The position numbers were made by a program, and so were the translations under genes. A DNA stretch of 64,000 bases from Lewinellaceae bacterium. GTDB lineage: Bacteria > Bacteroidota > Bacteroidia > Chitinophagales > Saprospiraceae. The stretch covers positions 868,001-932,000 of the forward strand of contig JACJYL010000001.1 of the NCBI GenBank assembly GCA_020636105.1, in the 5' to 3' direction. The notes under the pieces were generated by a model. It searched no databases. It was given only the letters and a program-made list of their open reading frames with translations, and had not been told where the DNA came from. Shown piece after piece: positions 54,458 to 64,000 of the stretch. How positions within the stretch are numbered: the first letter of the stretch is position 1; every line of letters begins with the position of its first letter.

Positions 54458-57400
54458 TCAGCTCAGTTCAGTGGAATAAGCGTGTTCAAAAACCTGCTCA
54501 CGGTACTGCTTGAGGAAGTAATCAATCGTTTCAATTCTGAGTTTTATAGAACCTTTAGGTTTGTTTTCATCGATATCCTTGAAACTAAAAAACGGAGTTC
54601 CGGAAGTTTCGATGATCTCTTCAATGACATTGTAGGTTGGAGCATCGTGACCGCACTTAAAGCTAGACAATTCCAACGCCACCAGGTTGGGGTGCCTGGC
54701 AACGAATTTGGCAGCCCACAACTTAATATTTACATTGGAACTCAGAGACCTTTTCCACACATCAGAAATCTCCATAGGATCATTTATCCTTCCTGACCGA
54801 ATGTCATCCCCGAAAACCTGCTCAAGCGTAGCGTCGTCTAAAGGCAGAATATCCTGGGCCAGCACGGGATAGCCCAATTTCTGGAATTCATCGAAAATCT
54901 CGTGATTGATCCCGGGATCCTTATGATAAGGCCGTCCGAGTAATACGATACCTATTTTATGGTTGGCCTCCAACTCATCCAGCACAGTTCTTGAAGCTTT
55001 CCTCATTTCATTCCGGTATTGTTCAAGCATTTTCCAACCTGTTTCAATCGCACGTTTATTTTCTTTCCGTGTCAGTCCAAAAATGGGTTTGAACATTTCA
55101 TACATCTGTTGTTCGAATAACTCCGGTTCCGCCAGATTGATAAAAGGGCTGACGTATTTTATACCTTTTTCAGCAAAAATATCTCCCTCCTTCGTAAAGG
55201 CCGCTTTGACAGATTCAGGCGAAGGAGCAATGGAGGGACATGCCCATTTTCCTACCATATCTTTCAACCCGGCATCCAGGTTGCCTATCATGGGAAAGAA
55301 AATCATGTCCAGTTTCCTTTTTTCATGCTGGACGTAAAGCAGATCATGCACGTGAGAAAGGGTCACCTTACTGGGGTAACAAGGATCAATGGTTCCTCTT
55401 TTCCCGCCTTCCTTAAATAACTTTTCACTGGTGAAATCCGAAAAAATAATATTGCCCTTTTTTACACCCAAACTTTCAAAATAGGCCCGGAACAAAGGAG
55501 CAAAGGAATACATCAATAAAGCGCGAGGCATCCCGATTCTCCATTTTGCCCTTCGGGCAAAAGCTTCCTGTCGTTGCCTGGAATCAAATGTCCGGACAGG
55601 ATCAAATACCCCTTCCGGGTCATAACTTTTAAATAATTTTTTATTGCTCACATTCACCAGGTTAGGAGTAGCTTTTAAAGTAGCATCTATTTCCTTTTTG
55701 ATGCTTCGCATATCCTTTACATCTTCCACCGATCCTTTGTCACAAGAGTTTCCAACAATAATGCGTTTATGCAATCCGTGTTTGCCATTCCCATTTTGGG
55801 AAAAAATTCCATTTGTCTGGATGGGCAGATACGCTTCCCTGGTGTTTTTCCCATTGCTTTTCCCATTGCCATTTAATAGCCCAATTCCTTCCATTCCTGG
55901 AGGAGGCAACAGGTCGAGTTCGATGAACGTTCGCAGGCAATTGTTTTTACAAAAATGGCACCGGGTATCTTCGTTGGCCGAAGAGGTATAGTGAATGCCC
56001 GAAACCGCATCAAGCCCGATAAAGCTGGTGGTTTTATGCCCGTTTTCCCATAATCGAATGGCTTCCAGTCCGGCTCCGATTGCTCCGCTTTCCCCGCAAT
56101 GTTCGTGCACTGTTATATTGGGTTTTTCAGTCTTGCCTTCAAAGCGGGATTCGATAAAATCCACCTGGGCTTTGACCGCTGCCAGGTTCTTTTGCGTGCC
56201 CCCCTGAAGAACGAAATTCGTTCCCAGTTTGGCAAAATTGGGTATTTGAGCTACATAAAGCCATACATTTTTGGGCAATACGGCGGCCAAACCAGCAAGG
56301 ATCTCTTCTGGTTTCCAACCCAGCCTTTGGAAGTTTACAATATCCGACTGTAAAAATACGGCGCAACCAAAACTGAAGGTCGGATTCAGACGGGCCGTGA
56401 AAGCCACTTCTGCATATTTTTCCACCGGTATGCCAAAACTTTCCACGGTCCCCTGCAAAAAATACCCGTTTCCCGCAGAGCATTGAGTGTTCAACTCAAA
56501 GTCTTTCACCTTGCCATCTTTAAGCATCATAATTTTGATATCCTGCCCTCCTATATCACAAATGACATCGACATCTTTATAAAAATGCAGGGCAGAATTG
56601 GTGTGGGCCACCGTTTCTACTACAGCCGTATCGGCAGATAAAACCTCCCTGAGTACATCTTTTGCATAACCTGTTGTCACCAGTCCTAGTACCTCAAGCG
56701 AAGCCCCTACTGAAATTACCTGTTGGTGGATTTTATGCAGCACCTCTTTGGTATCTTCAATCGGATTTCCTTTGGATAACTGGTAGGCTTTTAATAAAAC
56801 CTGTTTCTCCGGGCTGAGCAATACGGCTTTGGTAGAAGTAGACCCCACATCCAATCCTATGAACCCACAAACCTTTTCGCCTCTTTCAAATGAAGCCGGA
56901 ACAAATGGTTTAGGGTTATATTTTTCAAGAAAAGCTGCCAGTTCTTCCGATGATGCCACGAGCCCTTTGTCAACACCGGACCGTATTTGCAAACGTCCTT
57001 CGTTAATATAATACTCAAGCTGCCCGATTCCAGTGTATTTTCCAAGGTCTTCCTCTTCTTCGAATCCAAATTCTACCGCGCCAATGGCCGCAAAGTAGAG
57101 GGAATTTTCAGGGGCAAAAATGAGCTCTTTAGGATCCATATCCGAAGGCAGGGGATAATTTCTTTCCTGCCATATCAGAGTGATATGGTGCTTCCAGGCT
57201 TCCTTGATCCCCCTGATATAATTATTGGGACCTCCAAGCAACAGGACAAGCGGGCGTAACGTGTGCCCCCTGGTCAATACCGTCAGGTTTTGAAGTACGA
57301 TGGCTTCAAAAAGACTGGCCATGAGCTCGGAGGTCTGAATGCCCTGTTTTTGGAGACTATTGATGTCAGTTTCTGCAAAAACACCACATTTCCCGGCCAC

Positions 57401-57913
57401 ATTATGCAATTTAACGCCATCATAACCTTGCTCACCAAGAGCTGTAGGAGAAAGGCCCAATTTAGCATTGATCTTGTCGATGACCGCCCCTGTACCTCCG
57501 GCGCATTTATCATTCATGCTCGGAATTTTTTTCTTTTTACCGGTACGTGGATTTTCTTTAAAAATGATGATCTTGGAATCCTGTCCTCCCAGATCAATGA
57601 TGGATCCTACTTCTGGATACAGCTTTTCAGCGGCCAGGCAAACGGCCGTTACTTCCTGGACAAATTTGGCGCCAATGAGGTGTGCAATATTCATTGCACC
57701 GCTGCCCGTCATAAATATGCGCATTTGATCCATAGGAACATGCGAAAATTCGGCCTCTATTCTTTTGAGGAAAGACAATACCTCCTCCGGCTGTTTCGTC
57801 TCATGGCGCCGATAGTCCTGCCAGATGATCTCTTTGGAAACTGCATCGATAACCACCGCTTTAACAGTGGTAGAACCTACGTCTATCCCGATATATATTT
57901 TAATGTTCTCCAT
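54458..57913 (-). CDS. Double-ASKHA 2-hydroxyacyl-CoA dehydratase activase
   Basis: A 1,151-residue protein that couples ATP hydrolysis to low-potential electron transfer. The first ATPase (residues 1-275, DVGSTTVK at 11-18) has the cluster ligands Cys137 (NDKCAGGTG) and Cys176 (AGKCGVFAE). The second (about 350-635, LDVGSTSTK) has CSAGNG and FGCAVF, so one chain holds both halves of the usual dimer with its shared 4Fe-4S site. A CxxCxxxC (RCHFCKNNC, about 655) follows, then a DUF2229 region (about 785-1151; RIGMPRALLMY, LLGRPYHKDPG, FKCGHDAPTYN). The system drives dehydratases or other very difficult reductions. The natural partner is the gene 57 bases upstream. Oxygen-sensitive enzymes of this type are unexpected in an aerobe, but the organism's lifestyle is not known here. 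Confidence 0.88.
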   Translation of the reverse strand: MENIKIYIGIDVGSTTVKAVVIDAVSKEIIWQDYRRHETKQPEEVLSFLKRIEAEFSHVPMDQMRIFMTGSGAMNIAHLIGAKFVQEVTAVCLAAEKLYPEVGSIIDLGGQDSKIIIFKENPRTGKKKKIPSMNDKCAGGTGAVIDKINAKLGLSPTALGEQGYDGVKLHNVAGKCGVFAETDINSLQKQGIQTSELMASLFEAIVLQNLTVLTRGHTLRPLVLLLGGPNNYIRGIKEAWKHHITLIWQERNYPLPSDMDPKELIFAPENSLYFAAIGAVEFGFEEEEDLGKYTGIGQLEYYINEGRLQIRSGVDKGLVASSEELAAFLEKYNPKPFVPASFERGEKVCGFIGLDVGSTSTKAVLLSPEKQVLLKAYQLSKGNPIEDTKEVLHKIHQQVISVGASLEVLGLVTTGYAKDVLREVLSADTAVVETVAHTNSALHFYKDVDVICDIGGQDIKIMMLKDGKVKDFELNTQCSAGNGYFLQGTVESFGIPVEKYAEVAFTARLNPTFSFGCAVFLQSDIVNFQRLGWKPEEILAGLAAVLPKNVWLYVAQIPNFAKLGTNFVLQGGTQKNLAAVKAQVDFIESRFEGKTEKPNITVHEHCGESGAIGAGLEAIRLWENGHKTTSFIGLDAVSGIHYTSSANEDTRCHFCKNNCLRTFIELDLLPPPGMEGIGLLNGNGKSNGKNTREAYLPIQTNGIFSQNGNGKHGLHKRIIVGNSCDKGSVEDVKDMRSIKKEIDATLKATPNLVNVSNKKLFKSYDPEGVFDPVRTFDSRQRQEAFARRAKWRIGMPRALLMYSFAPLFRAYFESLGVKKGNIIFSDFTSEKLFKEGGKRGTIDPCYPSKVTLSHVHDLLYVQHEKRKLDMIFFPMIGNLDAGLKDMVGKWACPSIAPSPESVKAAFTKEGDIFAEKGIKYVSPFINLAEPELFEQQMYEMFKPIFGLTRKENKRAIETGWKMLEQYRNEMRKASRTVLDELEANHKIGIVLLGRPYHKDPGINHEIFDEFQKLGYPVLAQDILPLDDATLEQVFGDDIRSGRINDPMEISDVWKRSLSSNVNIKLWAAKFVARHPNLVALELSSFKCGHDAPTYNVIEEIIETSGTPFFSFKDIDENKPKGSIKLRIETIDYFLKQYREQVFEHAYSTELS

Positions 57914-57970
57914 AAGGTTAGTTTTAGAGTGAAATGGAAACTATAGTAATGACGATAAAATAATTCCTCG

Positions 57971-59677
57971 TCAAGTCCTCTGAGTTTTTTGAATCAGGTC
58001 ATCAACATGGTAAATAAAGTTTGCAGCCATACTGACTACCCCTTTACGTCGCGGAACGATATATAACGGATTTTTTAACTCGGCGTGGTTTTCGACGTAA
58101 GTTCTCATTTCCTCCATGCTGGAAGTCACGATTTTCCGGGCTTCATTAATTTCAGTTTTTACTTTTACCCGGGCATCCCCCAGCGACATCAATACACGAC
58201 TCTGGGCATTTGTTTCCCCTTCCCCCGCTGTTTCCAGGGGGAGGTAGATCATTTCTTTGTTACTTTCCATGACGGAAGCCTGAACAGCGTCGGACTGGGT
58301 ACTTGGCATACATCCGAATGGTTTTAAACTCAAAACCATATGCGCCAGATAGTGCTCGTGGTAGTAAATATTCTTGGCTATCTCCATATAACCCTCCCCC
58401 CCTTCGATATTGATATTGTAGTAAGGTTCTGCAATTTTTTGTAGTTCATTCTGATCGAGTAACATGTGATAATCGCCCCCCAATGCTTTTAATAAACGGG
58501 CGTATTCTCTTCTGAAAAGGAGATTTCCAAGCCACAAGACCAGGGCTTTCTTTTGATAAGCGAAATAATTATTCAAGCGGGTGACAGGATTCCATCGATG
58601 GGTCAGGTTTTGCTTTAAAAGCACTTTCCGACGATTGGCATGCCGGAGTTTACCCTTGCTAAATAAAAACTGAACAAGAGAGGCTACCGGTTCGATCAAC
58701 AAAGCGGAACCTTCTTTTTCAAGAAATTCAAACATATTGAAGTTCCCGGCACCAACGGTAGTGATGGCCCAAAACTCACCGGTTATTTTGACCGTGGTTT
58801 TGGCTTTAAACCTATCTACTTCAATGGTTTCAAACATTTTACGGACCTCTTTAAGTGCATCGGTATAATAATTACTACTCAACTGGTCCAAAAACCGGGC
58901 AATAAAAGTGACCGGCTCACTCAAATGAAACAGGTTCAAAAACTGGTCCCATCGTTTAGGGAGAACAATTCTCTTTTTATTTTTGAGCTTTTCATATAAA
59001 AACCGTTTTGCCTGTTCCAGCACCTCATCCGTTTGTCCTTTATTGACCTCATAAGGCCTGGTGGCATAGGTCAACTCGTTGATTACGTCTGCCAGGTTAA
59101 GAGCATTGACCGTAGCCAAAAAGAATTCAGGATCCACATTGATCCCATCCCCTTTGACTTCCTGTTTCAATCCCCCTTCATTCTGAAAAAGAATTACCCT
59201 GAACCCGTCAAAACCACAATCTTTAAGAGCCATTCGGTATTCCGTTTCCAACATTCCAAAACGACAAGGAGCATTACATCCTATCGTAAAAAACACATTA
59301 TTTTCAATAATATCCTCTTTACTCACCCCCGATTTTTCCAAACCTTTCAAATAGCGGATCAGGTTTCCCACGGTAAAATAAGCAGGGTTGCAATAACCGT
59401 TATTGCCGTATTCCCTTCCATAGTGGAAGGCTTCCAGATTGGTAGGAGGCAGCATTTTAGCTTTTATTCCCAACTCGTTCAGGGTCGCTTCAAAGAGGAA
59501 GTCATGGGTTGGCGACAAACCGCCTACCAGAACCGTCGTGGTCTCCCTTTCGTGGAATAAAAATGGTCGTTCTTTGTGTATTCGAAAGTGATGATCAACA
59601 GGAGTTTTAACGGGGGGAGATTCAAAAATCGGGAAAAAAGTACCTGTTTGCGTTGTTGTGTTTTGAAGGTTATCCAT
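57971..59677 (-). CDS. HgdB-like 2-hydroxyacyl-CoA dehydratase component
   Basis: A 568-residue protein of the 2-hydroxyglutaryl-CoA dehydratase/double-cubane protein superfamily. The cluster ligands are likely among Cys96 (NNGYCNPAYF), Cys134 and Cys138 (TIGCNAPC) and the cysteine in KPFGCMPST (about residue 466). The C-terminal part has the nucleotide-fold motif LPLETAGEGET. It is the first gene of the run and the activase follows after 57 bases, so together they form a two-component reductase. The substrate is unknown. The ATG at 59677 is chosen over the TTG two codons upstream. Confidence 0.82.
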   Translation of the reverse strand: MDNLQNTTTQTGTFFPIFESPPVKTPVDHHFRIHKERPFLFHERETTTVLVGGLSPTHDFLFEATLNELGIKAKMLPPTNLEAFHYGREYGNNGYCNPAYFTVGNLIRYLKGLEKSGVSKEDIIENNVFFTIGCNAPCRFGMLETEYRMALKDCGFDGFRVILFQNEGGLKQEVKGDGINVDPEFFLATVNALNLADVINELTYATRPYEVNKGQTDEVLEQAKRFLYEKLKNKKRIVLPKRWDQFLNLFHLSEPVTFIARFLDQLSSNYYTDALKEVRKMFETIEVDRFKAKTTVKITGEFWAITTVGAGNFNMFEFLEKEGSALLIEPVASLVQFLFSKGKLRHANRRKVLLKQNLTHRWNPVTRLNNYFAYQKKALVLWLGNLLFRREYARLLKALGGDYHMLLDQNELQKIAEPYYNINIEGGEGYMEIAKNIYYHEHYLAHMVLSLKPFGCMPSTQSDAVQASVMESNKEMIYLPLETAGEGETNAQSRVLMSLGDARVKVKTEINEARKIVTSSMEEMRTYVENHAELKNPLYIVPRRKGVVSMAANFIYHVDDLIQKTQRT

Positions 59678-60015
59678 ATGCAAATAAATTATCCAGGTTA
59701 ATCAATCAATTAGCCGTGAGATTAATTCCTATTCAATCAAGGAACACGAACTCCAAACGATTTACAGCAAACAGTAGTTATGGAAAGGTATTCAATTAAT
59801 GCAGCCCGGGTGTGATGGTCAATATTGGGCTACAATTAAAATGAAGAAGAACACAATTTAATATTTTTTGCCTGAATAGTCAATTTTTCAATCAAATATT
59901 TTGATTAACTTTGCAATAGTGAGTAATTAAGGCCAGCCGGATTGATTAAAAAAAATGAGTCATTCAACAATAATGAATACCCTTGGGTAATTTTATTATT
60001 ATAATCTTTAATCAA
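59678..60015. other. Intergenic region between divergent genes
   Basis: A 338-base AT-rich gap between the HgdB-like gene and the secreted protein gene. It holds a plus-strand -7 element at 59906-59913 and must hold a minus-strand promoter that I could not locate. A short symmetric stretch TACCC..GGGTA at 59979-59989 and an AGCCC/GGGCT pair around 59803-59831 have small arms and no T-run. No small gene was recognised. Confidence 0.4.
59906..59913 (+). promoter_or_regulatory. Candidate -7 element for the secreted protein gene
   Basis: TAACTTTG followed by C matches TAnnTTTG exactly, about 100 bases before the start at 60016. The nearest upstream TTG is 35 bases away, too far for a standard -33 element. 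Confidence 0.4.
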
Positions 60016-62355
60016 ATGTATAGAGCCTGGTTCCAGATCATTTTACTGAGCATTCTTCCGTTTTTTTCCTTTGCTCAAAACTGTGATTTTACAATTGATG
60101 CCGGAGTGGATATGATCCTCTGCGAAGAAGGAATGGTATCCCTCAATGCCTCAACTTCTTCGATCCCTTTATCTGTTACCTGGTCACCCCAAGGGCTATT
60201 TTCCGATCCAACCAGCCTTTCCACCATTGCTAATATCCTGACTTCTACAACATTAAGTCTATCTGTTGAAATACTATCGGAGGTTAACCTGGTGGTCAAT
60301 GGGGATTTTAGCCAGGGAGACACCGGTTTTTCCAGTGATTACATCTATGGCACAGGCGGCGGTGTAGGACTGTTATCCAACGAAGGGCAATACGCGATAG
60401 CGGACAATGCCGGAGATACGCATAACCATTTTGATGATTGCTCTGATCATACCGGTGGTGGAAATATGATGGTAGTAAACGCTTCAGGATTACCCAACAA
60501 TATCTGGTGCCAGACCATAACCGTGGCGCCTGGAACAGATTATGATTTTAGCGCCTGGATTACCTCTGTGACAGATGAGAATCCCGCACAGTTGCAATTC
60601 TCCATCAATGGAAGCCTCATCGGGGATATTTTTAATGCAAGTTCCACTACCTGCTCCTGGGATCAATTTGCGGCCCAATGGAATTCAGGGATCACCACCT
60701 CTGCAGAAATATGTATTGTTAACTCCAACCTCACGCCCAATGGGAATGACTTTGCCATGGATGATATTTCCTTCCGGCAAATATGTGTTTTGACAGACGA
60801 GGTCACCGTTGAAGTCACCACGCTTGATGCTACCTGGAACAACCCGGGCCTCTTCTGTGAAACGGATGCCCCTGTCAATCTAAACAACTGGCTCTCCAGC
60901 ACCGCCACAACGGGAGGAAGCTGGACCATAAATGAAATTGGTGCCGTCGAATTTGATCCTGGTTTCCTTGGACCAGGCCTGCATGAGGTCATTTATACCG
61001 TAGAAGCAACTGATTGCAGTGAATCCTTTTCCTGGACACTAGGCGTAGCGCCCTATTTGGAAGCTGGACAAGCAGAATCCATGACCTTATGTCAGAACGA
61101 AAACCAAAATATTCTGCTATCTGACCTGCTGCTGGGGGAAAGTCCCGGTGGATTGTGGACGGAAGTCTCTGATTCCCCTTCCTCAGGCAATGCTTTTAAT
61201 CCCAATGCCGGCACTTTTAATACCCTTGGGCAGTCGGTTGGCACATACCTCTTTGAATACAACCACGGAAATATTGCCCCCTGTCCTTCGACTTCGGCCA
61301 CAGTGTCGGTGACCATTGCTCCCGAACCAACGGCTACAGCCGGACCGGACCAAAGCCTTGATTGTTTCAATGAAACAGTCACTTTGGGTGAATCAATTAC
61401 GAACCCGGATCTGGCCTTTACCTGGCAGGCAGCAGACGGTTCCCTATTGGGTGAAGGGACTTCTGTGTTAAACGTTAGTGAAGAAGGCGTTTACACGCTG
61501 AATGTTATCAATGCTGTTACCGGGTGTTTTGCCTCAGACGAGGTAACTGTTTCTTCCAATATTTCGGATATTTCCCTTACGGCCTCCACTACCCCTATTT
61601 CATGCAATCAAACCGATGACGGGGCCATTACCATCGAATCGGTCAGCGGCGGTACCGGGCCTTATTTATTTTCTATTGACGGAGAAAACTTCAATTCTTC
61701 CCTGGCATTCCAGGGATTGGAAGCAGGGAATTATACCCTGACGGCCATGGATGTTTTTGGTTGTGAAACCATACTTCCGCTTACCCTGGAGCCTTCCAGC
61801 CAGCTTTCTGCTGTATTAAATGCAAGCATCTCCGGTAATCCTGTGATAATCAGCCTGGGGGACAGTTTAACTCTAAGTGTTCAAACGAATATTGTACCCG
61901 AAAAAATTGACACCATTATCTGGGATCCTTTTGTTTTCCAGTGTACGGGGTGTCTTGAAATGGTAATAACCCCTGTAACCACCACAACTTATTCGGTTAC
62001 CATTTCAGATGATAACGGCTGTACCGCCTCCGATGAACTTACCGTTATCGTGGAGAAAGAAGACGATATTTACATCCCCAATGCTTTTTCACCAAATGAT
62101 GATGGAATTAATGACCTCTTTTATATTCACGCCGCAAAGGGTGCGGTTAAGGTAATTGAGTTCATCATTGTGGATCGTTGGGGAGGATTGGTATTTCAAA
62201 ATAAAGACTTCCTCCCTAATGCCCCGGAGGGTGGCTGGAATGGCAGGCAAAAAGGCCAATTGCTCAATGCTGGGGTTTATGTCTATTCGGCCCGAATTGA
62301 AATGTCCGACGGAAGGGTGGTTAAAAAAATGGGAGAAGTTAACCTGATCTATTGA
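60016..62355 (+). CDS. Secreted adhesin-like protein with gliding-type T9SS domain
   Basis: A 779-residue surface protein. A signal peptide (MYRAWFQIILLSILPFFSFAQ) fixes the start at 60016. The chain then carries a C-type carbohydrate-binding-like region (about 85-250; LVVNGDFSQGDTGF, with VNASGLPNN) and several immunoglobulin-like or PKD-like beta domains rich in Thr, Ser and Gly. The last 90 residues are the gliding-motility-associated C-terminal domain: YIPNAFSPNDDGINDLF, IVDRWGGLVFQ, LNAGVYVYSARI. It should be exported by the type IX system and anchored on the surface. The next gene may belong with it. Confidence 0.9.
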   Translation: MYRAWFQIILLSILPFFSFAQNCDFTIDAGVDMILCEEGMVSLNASTSSIPLSVTWSPQGLFSDPTSLSTIANILTSTTLSLSVEILSEVNLVVNGDFSQGDTGFSSDYIYGTGGGVGLLSNEGQYAIADNAGDTHNHFDDCSDHTGGGNMMVVNASGLPNNIWCQTITVAPGTDYDFSAWITSVTDENPAQLQFSINGSLIGDIFNASSTTCSWDQFAAQWNSGITTSAEICIVNSNLTPNGNDFAMDDISFRQICVLTDEVTVEVTTLDATWNNPGLFCETDAPVNLNNWLSSTATTGGSWTINEIGAVEFDPGFLGPGLHEVIYTVEATDCSESFSWTLGVAPYLEAGQAESMTLCQNENQNILLSDLLLGESPGGLWTEVSDSPSSGNAFNPNAGTFNTLGQSVGTYLFEYNHGNIAPCPSTSATVSVTIAPEPTATAGPDQSLDCFNETVTLGESITNPDLAFTWQAADGSLLGEGTSVLNVSEEGVYTLNVINAVTGCFASDEVTVSSNISDISLTASTTPISCNQTDDGAITIESVSGGTGPYLFSIDGENFNSSLAFQGLEAGNYTLTAMDVFGCETILPLTLEPSSQLSAVLNASISGNPVIISLGDSLTLSVQTNIVPEKIDTIIWDPFVFQCTGCLEMVITPVTTTTYSVTISDDNGCTASDELTVIVEKEDDIYIPNAFSPNDDGINDLFYIHAAKGAVKVIEFIIVDRWGGLVFQNKDFLPNAPEGGWNGRQKGQLLNAGVYVYSARIEMSDGRVVKKMGEVNLIY

Positions 62356-62523
62356 TTACAGCCTGACATAGGACATCCCTTATATTTTAATTGGATAATA
62401 TCTTGATGGCTCTTGCATTGTTTTCAAAAAGAACCAAATAAGGCAGTCATTATTTCCCAAAAATTGAATTTTTATCTTCTATATAGATAATTTTCATAAT
62501 TTGTGACAAATTTCTTCACAGGT

Positions 62524-64000
62524 ATGACGAAGTTAACGCTTCCATTTTTGCTTTTGGCTATATGCCTATCCTTTGTGCATACGGATGAGAAACAAATTTC
62601 AAAATCACAGGGTGAATCAAAAATGTTGAAACAGACATTTTGGGAGGCTCCATTTTTATTACCTCCTGATCTGCCCTACACCTCAAAAAAAAACACCTTT
62701 TTTCTTTCTGAATCCGACTTCTTTTCAACCACCACCAATCTAATCACTAGCGAGGTCAGTATTGACTCCATAGCCCCCATTTGTCTTAAACCCTCTACGA
62801 ATGCATTTGAACTTACTGCAACCATAACAGGAGATCCTGGAACCGGAACATGGAGCGGAAATGGAATAACCGATAGCGTTTTCGGTATTTTCGACCCCCA
62901 AATAGCTGGTATCGGTACCCATATTATCACCTATACTTTTAGCAATCCGGATACCTTAATCATTGCGACCACTGAGATACAAGTCATTCAGCAACCCGAT
63001 GCAACATTTTTCACTGATGACGTCATTTGCGAGTTGGACACCCTTGACATCCTCTTTTTTGGGGAAGCGGGCCCGACTGCTCAATTTGAATGGAATTTTG
63101 ACGAAGGAAATATCCTTTCCGGAACAGGCGAAGGGCCATACAGGATTTACTGGGACACTTCTGGCGACAGGCTGGTGCAATTACTGATCGTTGATGGGGT
63201 TTGTATGTCCGATACTTTCGAAATGAATATACAGGTGGACCCAAAACTGGACACCCCGAATATTGTATGTGAAGAAACTTTCACCAGCATTTCTTATGAA
63301 TGGAACCCCATTGAACACTCGACTGCCTACGTGGTCTCTGTAATAAACGGGCCCTTGGGATTAATAACTTCCGATACCAGCTACCTTTTACAAGGATTAA
63401 CCCCGGGGCAATCCATAGGAATTAAAATGGTTGTAGTAAGTGCAAACTCATGCCCGGGCAGTATTACCCTGCCAGTCTGCACCACCACCTATTGTCCTGA
63501 AAATGTTGATGCCATTGTTCCTTTTGGGCCGGTATGCATTGCTCCCGGACAAACAGACACTATCACTCTGGAACACAATATTGATGAAACACTGAGTGAT
63601 TTTTCCATTTCATGGTTTGGACCCGGCATCATTGATTCTATTGAGGGCAAGTTGGTGATAAACGATCAAATGTTGGGAGTGAATGAAGTCTATCTTTTCC
63701 TGGATAGTGATGTTTGCACCGCATATGATACATTGACATTCGAGGTCTTCCCGGGTCCGATTGCTGATTTTTCCCTGCCCGATACGGCTTGTTTTACGGA
63801 GGAAATTCCTCTGGTTTTTACCGGAACAAATGTAACCGATTCGATTTTAAGCTGGGAACTTGACGGAGGAAACATCCTCAGTAATTCTCCCAATAATGAC
63901 AGCCTCACCGTTCATTGGACGACTCCCGGCTCAAAAGTGGTTACCCTGCAAATCGATCATCCTGAATGTATCGGAAGCAGCGTTTCTTACCCTATCGAAA
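62524..64000 (+). CDS. Secreted PKD/Ig-repeat protein, 3' end outside window
   Basis: An open frame of 492 complete codons from an ATG at 62524 runs to the window edge without a stop. The N-terminus (MTKLTLPFLLLAICLSF) is a signal peptide. The rest is a chain of beta-sandwich domains of the PKD or Ig-like type, with recurring segments such as GTWSGNGI, TAQFEWNFDEGNIL and SWELDGGNIL, and a fibronectin-III-like piece near residue 255 (ISYEWNPIEHSTAYVVSV). A T9SS sorting domain would be expected further downstream. It follows the previous secreted protein gene by 168 bases. Confidence 0.85.
   Translation, partial: MTKLTLPFLLLAICLSFVHTDEKQISKSQGESKMLKQTFWEAPFLLPPDLPYTSKKNTFFLSESDFFSTTTNLITSEVSIDSIAPICLKPSTNAFELTATITGDPGTGTWSGNGITDSVFGIFDPQIAGIGTHIITYTFSNPDTLIIATTEIQVIQQPDATFFTDDVICELDTLDILFFGEAGPTAQFEWNFDEGNILSGTGEGPYRIYWDTSGDRLVQLLIVDGVCMSDTFEMNIQVDPKLDTPNIVCEETFTSISYEWNPIEHSTAYVVSVINGPLGLITSDTSYLLQGLTPGQSIGIKMVVVSANSCPGSITLPVCTTTYCPENVDAIVPFGPVCIAPGQTDTITLEHNIDETLSDFSISWFGPGIIDSIEGKLVINDQMLGVNEVYLFLDSDVCTAYDTLTFEVFPGPIADFSLPDTACFTEEIPLVFTGTNVTDSILSWELDGGNILSNSPNNDSLTVHWTTPGSKVVTLQIDHPECIGSSVSYPIE

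Noticed and set aside
57263..57946. 227-residue plus-strand frame opposite the activase gene
   Set aside because: The opposite strand encodes the conserved first ATPase domain with its cysteines; no domain or signal is visible in the mirror frame.
59979..59989. Short symmetric sequence TACCC..GGGTA considered as an operator
   Set aside because: Only five-base arms with a one-base centre; expected by chance in a gap of this length and not placed in a promoter.

Overview
The window looks like a chromosomal segment of a Bacteroidota bacterium, most likely a gliding or filamentous member of the Saprospiria/Sphingobacteriia side of the phylum (placement by impression, not computed). The signs are C-terminal sorting domains of the type IX secretion system (5058-6725 and 60016-62355, the latter of the gliding-motility type), a TonB-dependent receptor with a carboxypeptidase-like N-terminal domain, a propeller/LytS-type sensor kinase, WG repeats, outer-membrane barrels in several operons, and promoter elements of the Bacteroidota form TTG-N20-TAnnTTTG. 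No rRNA, tRNA, insertion sequence, phage gene or CRISPR array was seen. Gene density is high and most genes are ordinary chromosomal ones.

Layout. 1-4.7 kb, minus strand: valS (cut by the window edge exactly inside the KMSKS loop), an acyl-CoA dehydrogenase, dapF and a small membrane protein. 5-16 kb, plus strand: a T9SS-secreted protein, a LolD-type ATPase, a DUF389 membrane protein, an unusual nicotinamidase/ornithine aminotransferase fusion, and a large TPR protein paired with an outer-membrane barrel. 16-21 kb: a small HTH protein with a structured leader, a 1,111-residue WG-repeat protein and a polyprenyl diphosphate synthase. 21-27 kb, plus strand: an Rcp1-like response regulator, a receiver-PAS-degenerate-kinase-degenerate-receiver protein, a PaaE-like reductase with its TetR regulator and a likely operator, a potassium channel and a gamma-carbonic anhydrase. 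27-36 kb, minus strand: upp, a four-gene envelope-glycan operon (two family-2 glycosyltransferases, a GT-C mannosyltransferase-like protein and a deacetylase-like protein), era with a coupled unknown gene, and a GT39-like membrane protein.

36-50 kb: dnaK, an outer-membrane protein, an ECF sigma factor overlapping a gene whose product has the shape of an anti-sigma factor joined to an outer-membrane barrel, a ferredoxin, a TonB-dependent receptor, a second Dpm1-like glycosyltransferase, a multi-spanning membrane protein and the large sensor kinase. 50-59.7 kb, minus strand throughout: a Tat-exported GH125-type mannosidase, then a tight START / VTT / patatin trio that looks like a lipid-handling module, then a two-gene ATP-driven 2-hydroxyacyl-CoA dehydratase-type system (double-ASKHA activase plus HgdB-like protein). 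60-64 kb: two large secreted proteins, the last running off the window.

The most unusual items are the PncA-RocD fusion, the pseudo-kinase/pseudo-receiver protein at 21712-23631, the anti-sigma/barrel fusion at 39946-41349, the START-VTT-patatin trio next to the activase system, and an intrinsic terminator standing alone between two divergent promoters at 41.9 kb that suggests an unannotated small RNA. All of these are readings of sequence by eye; no database search or folding program was run.
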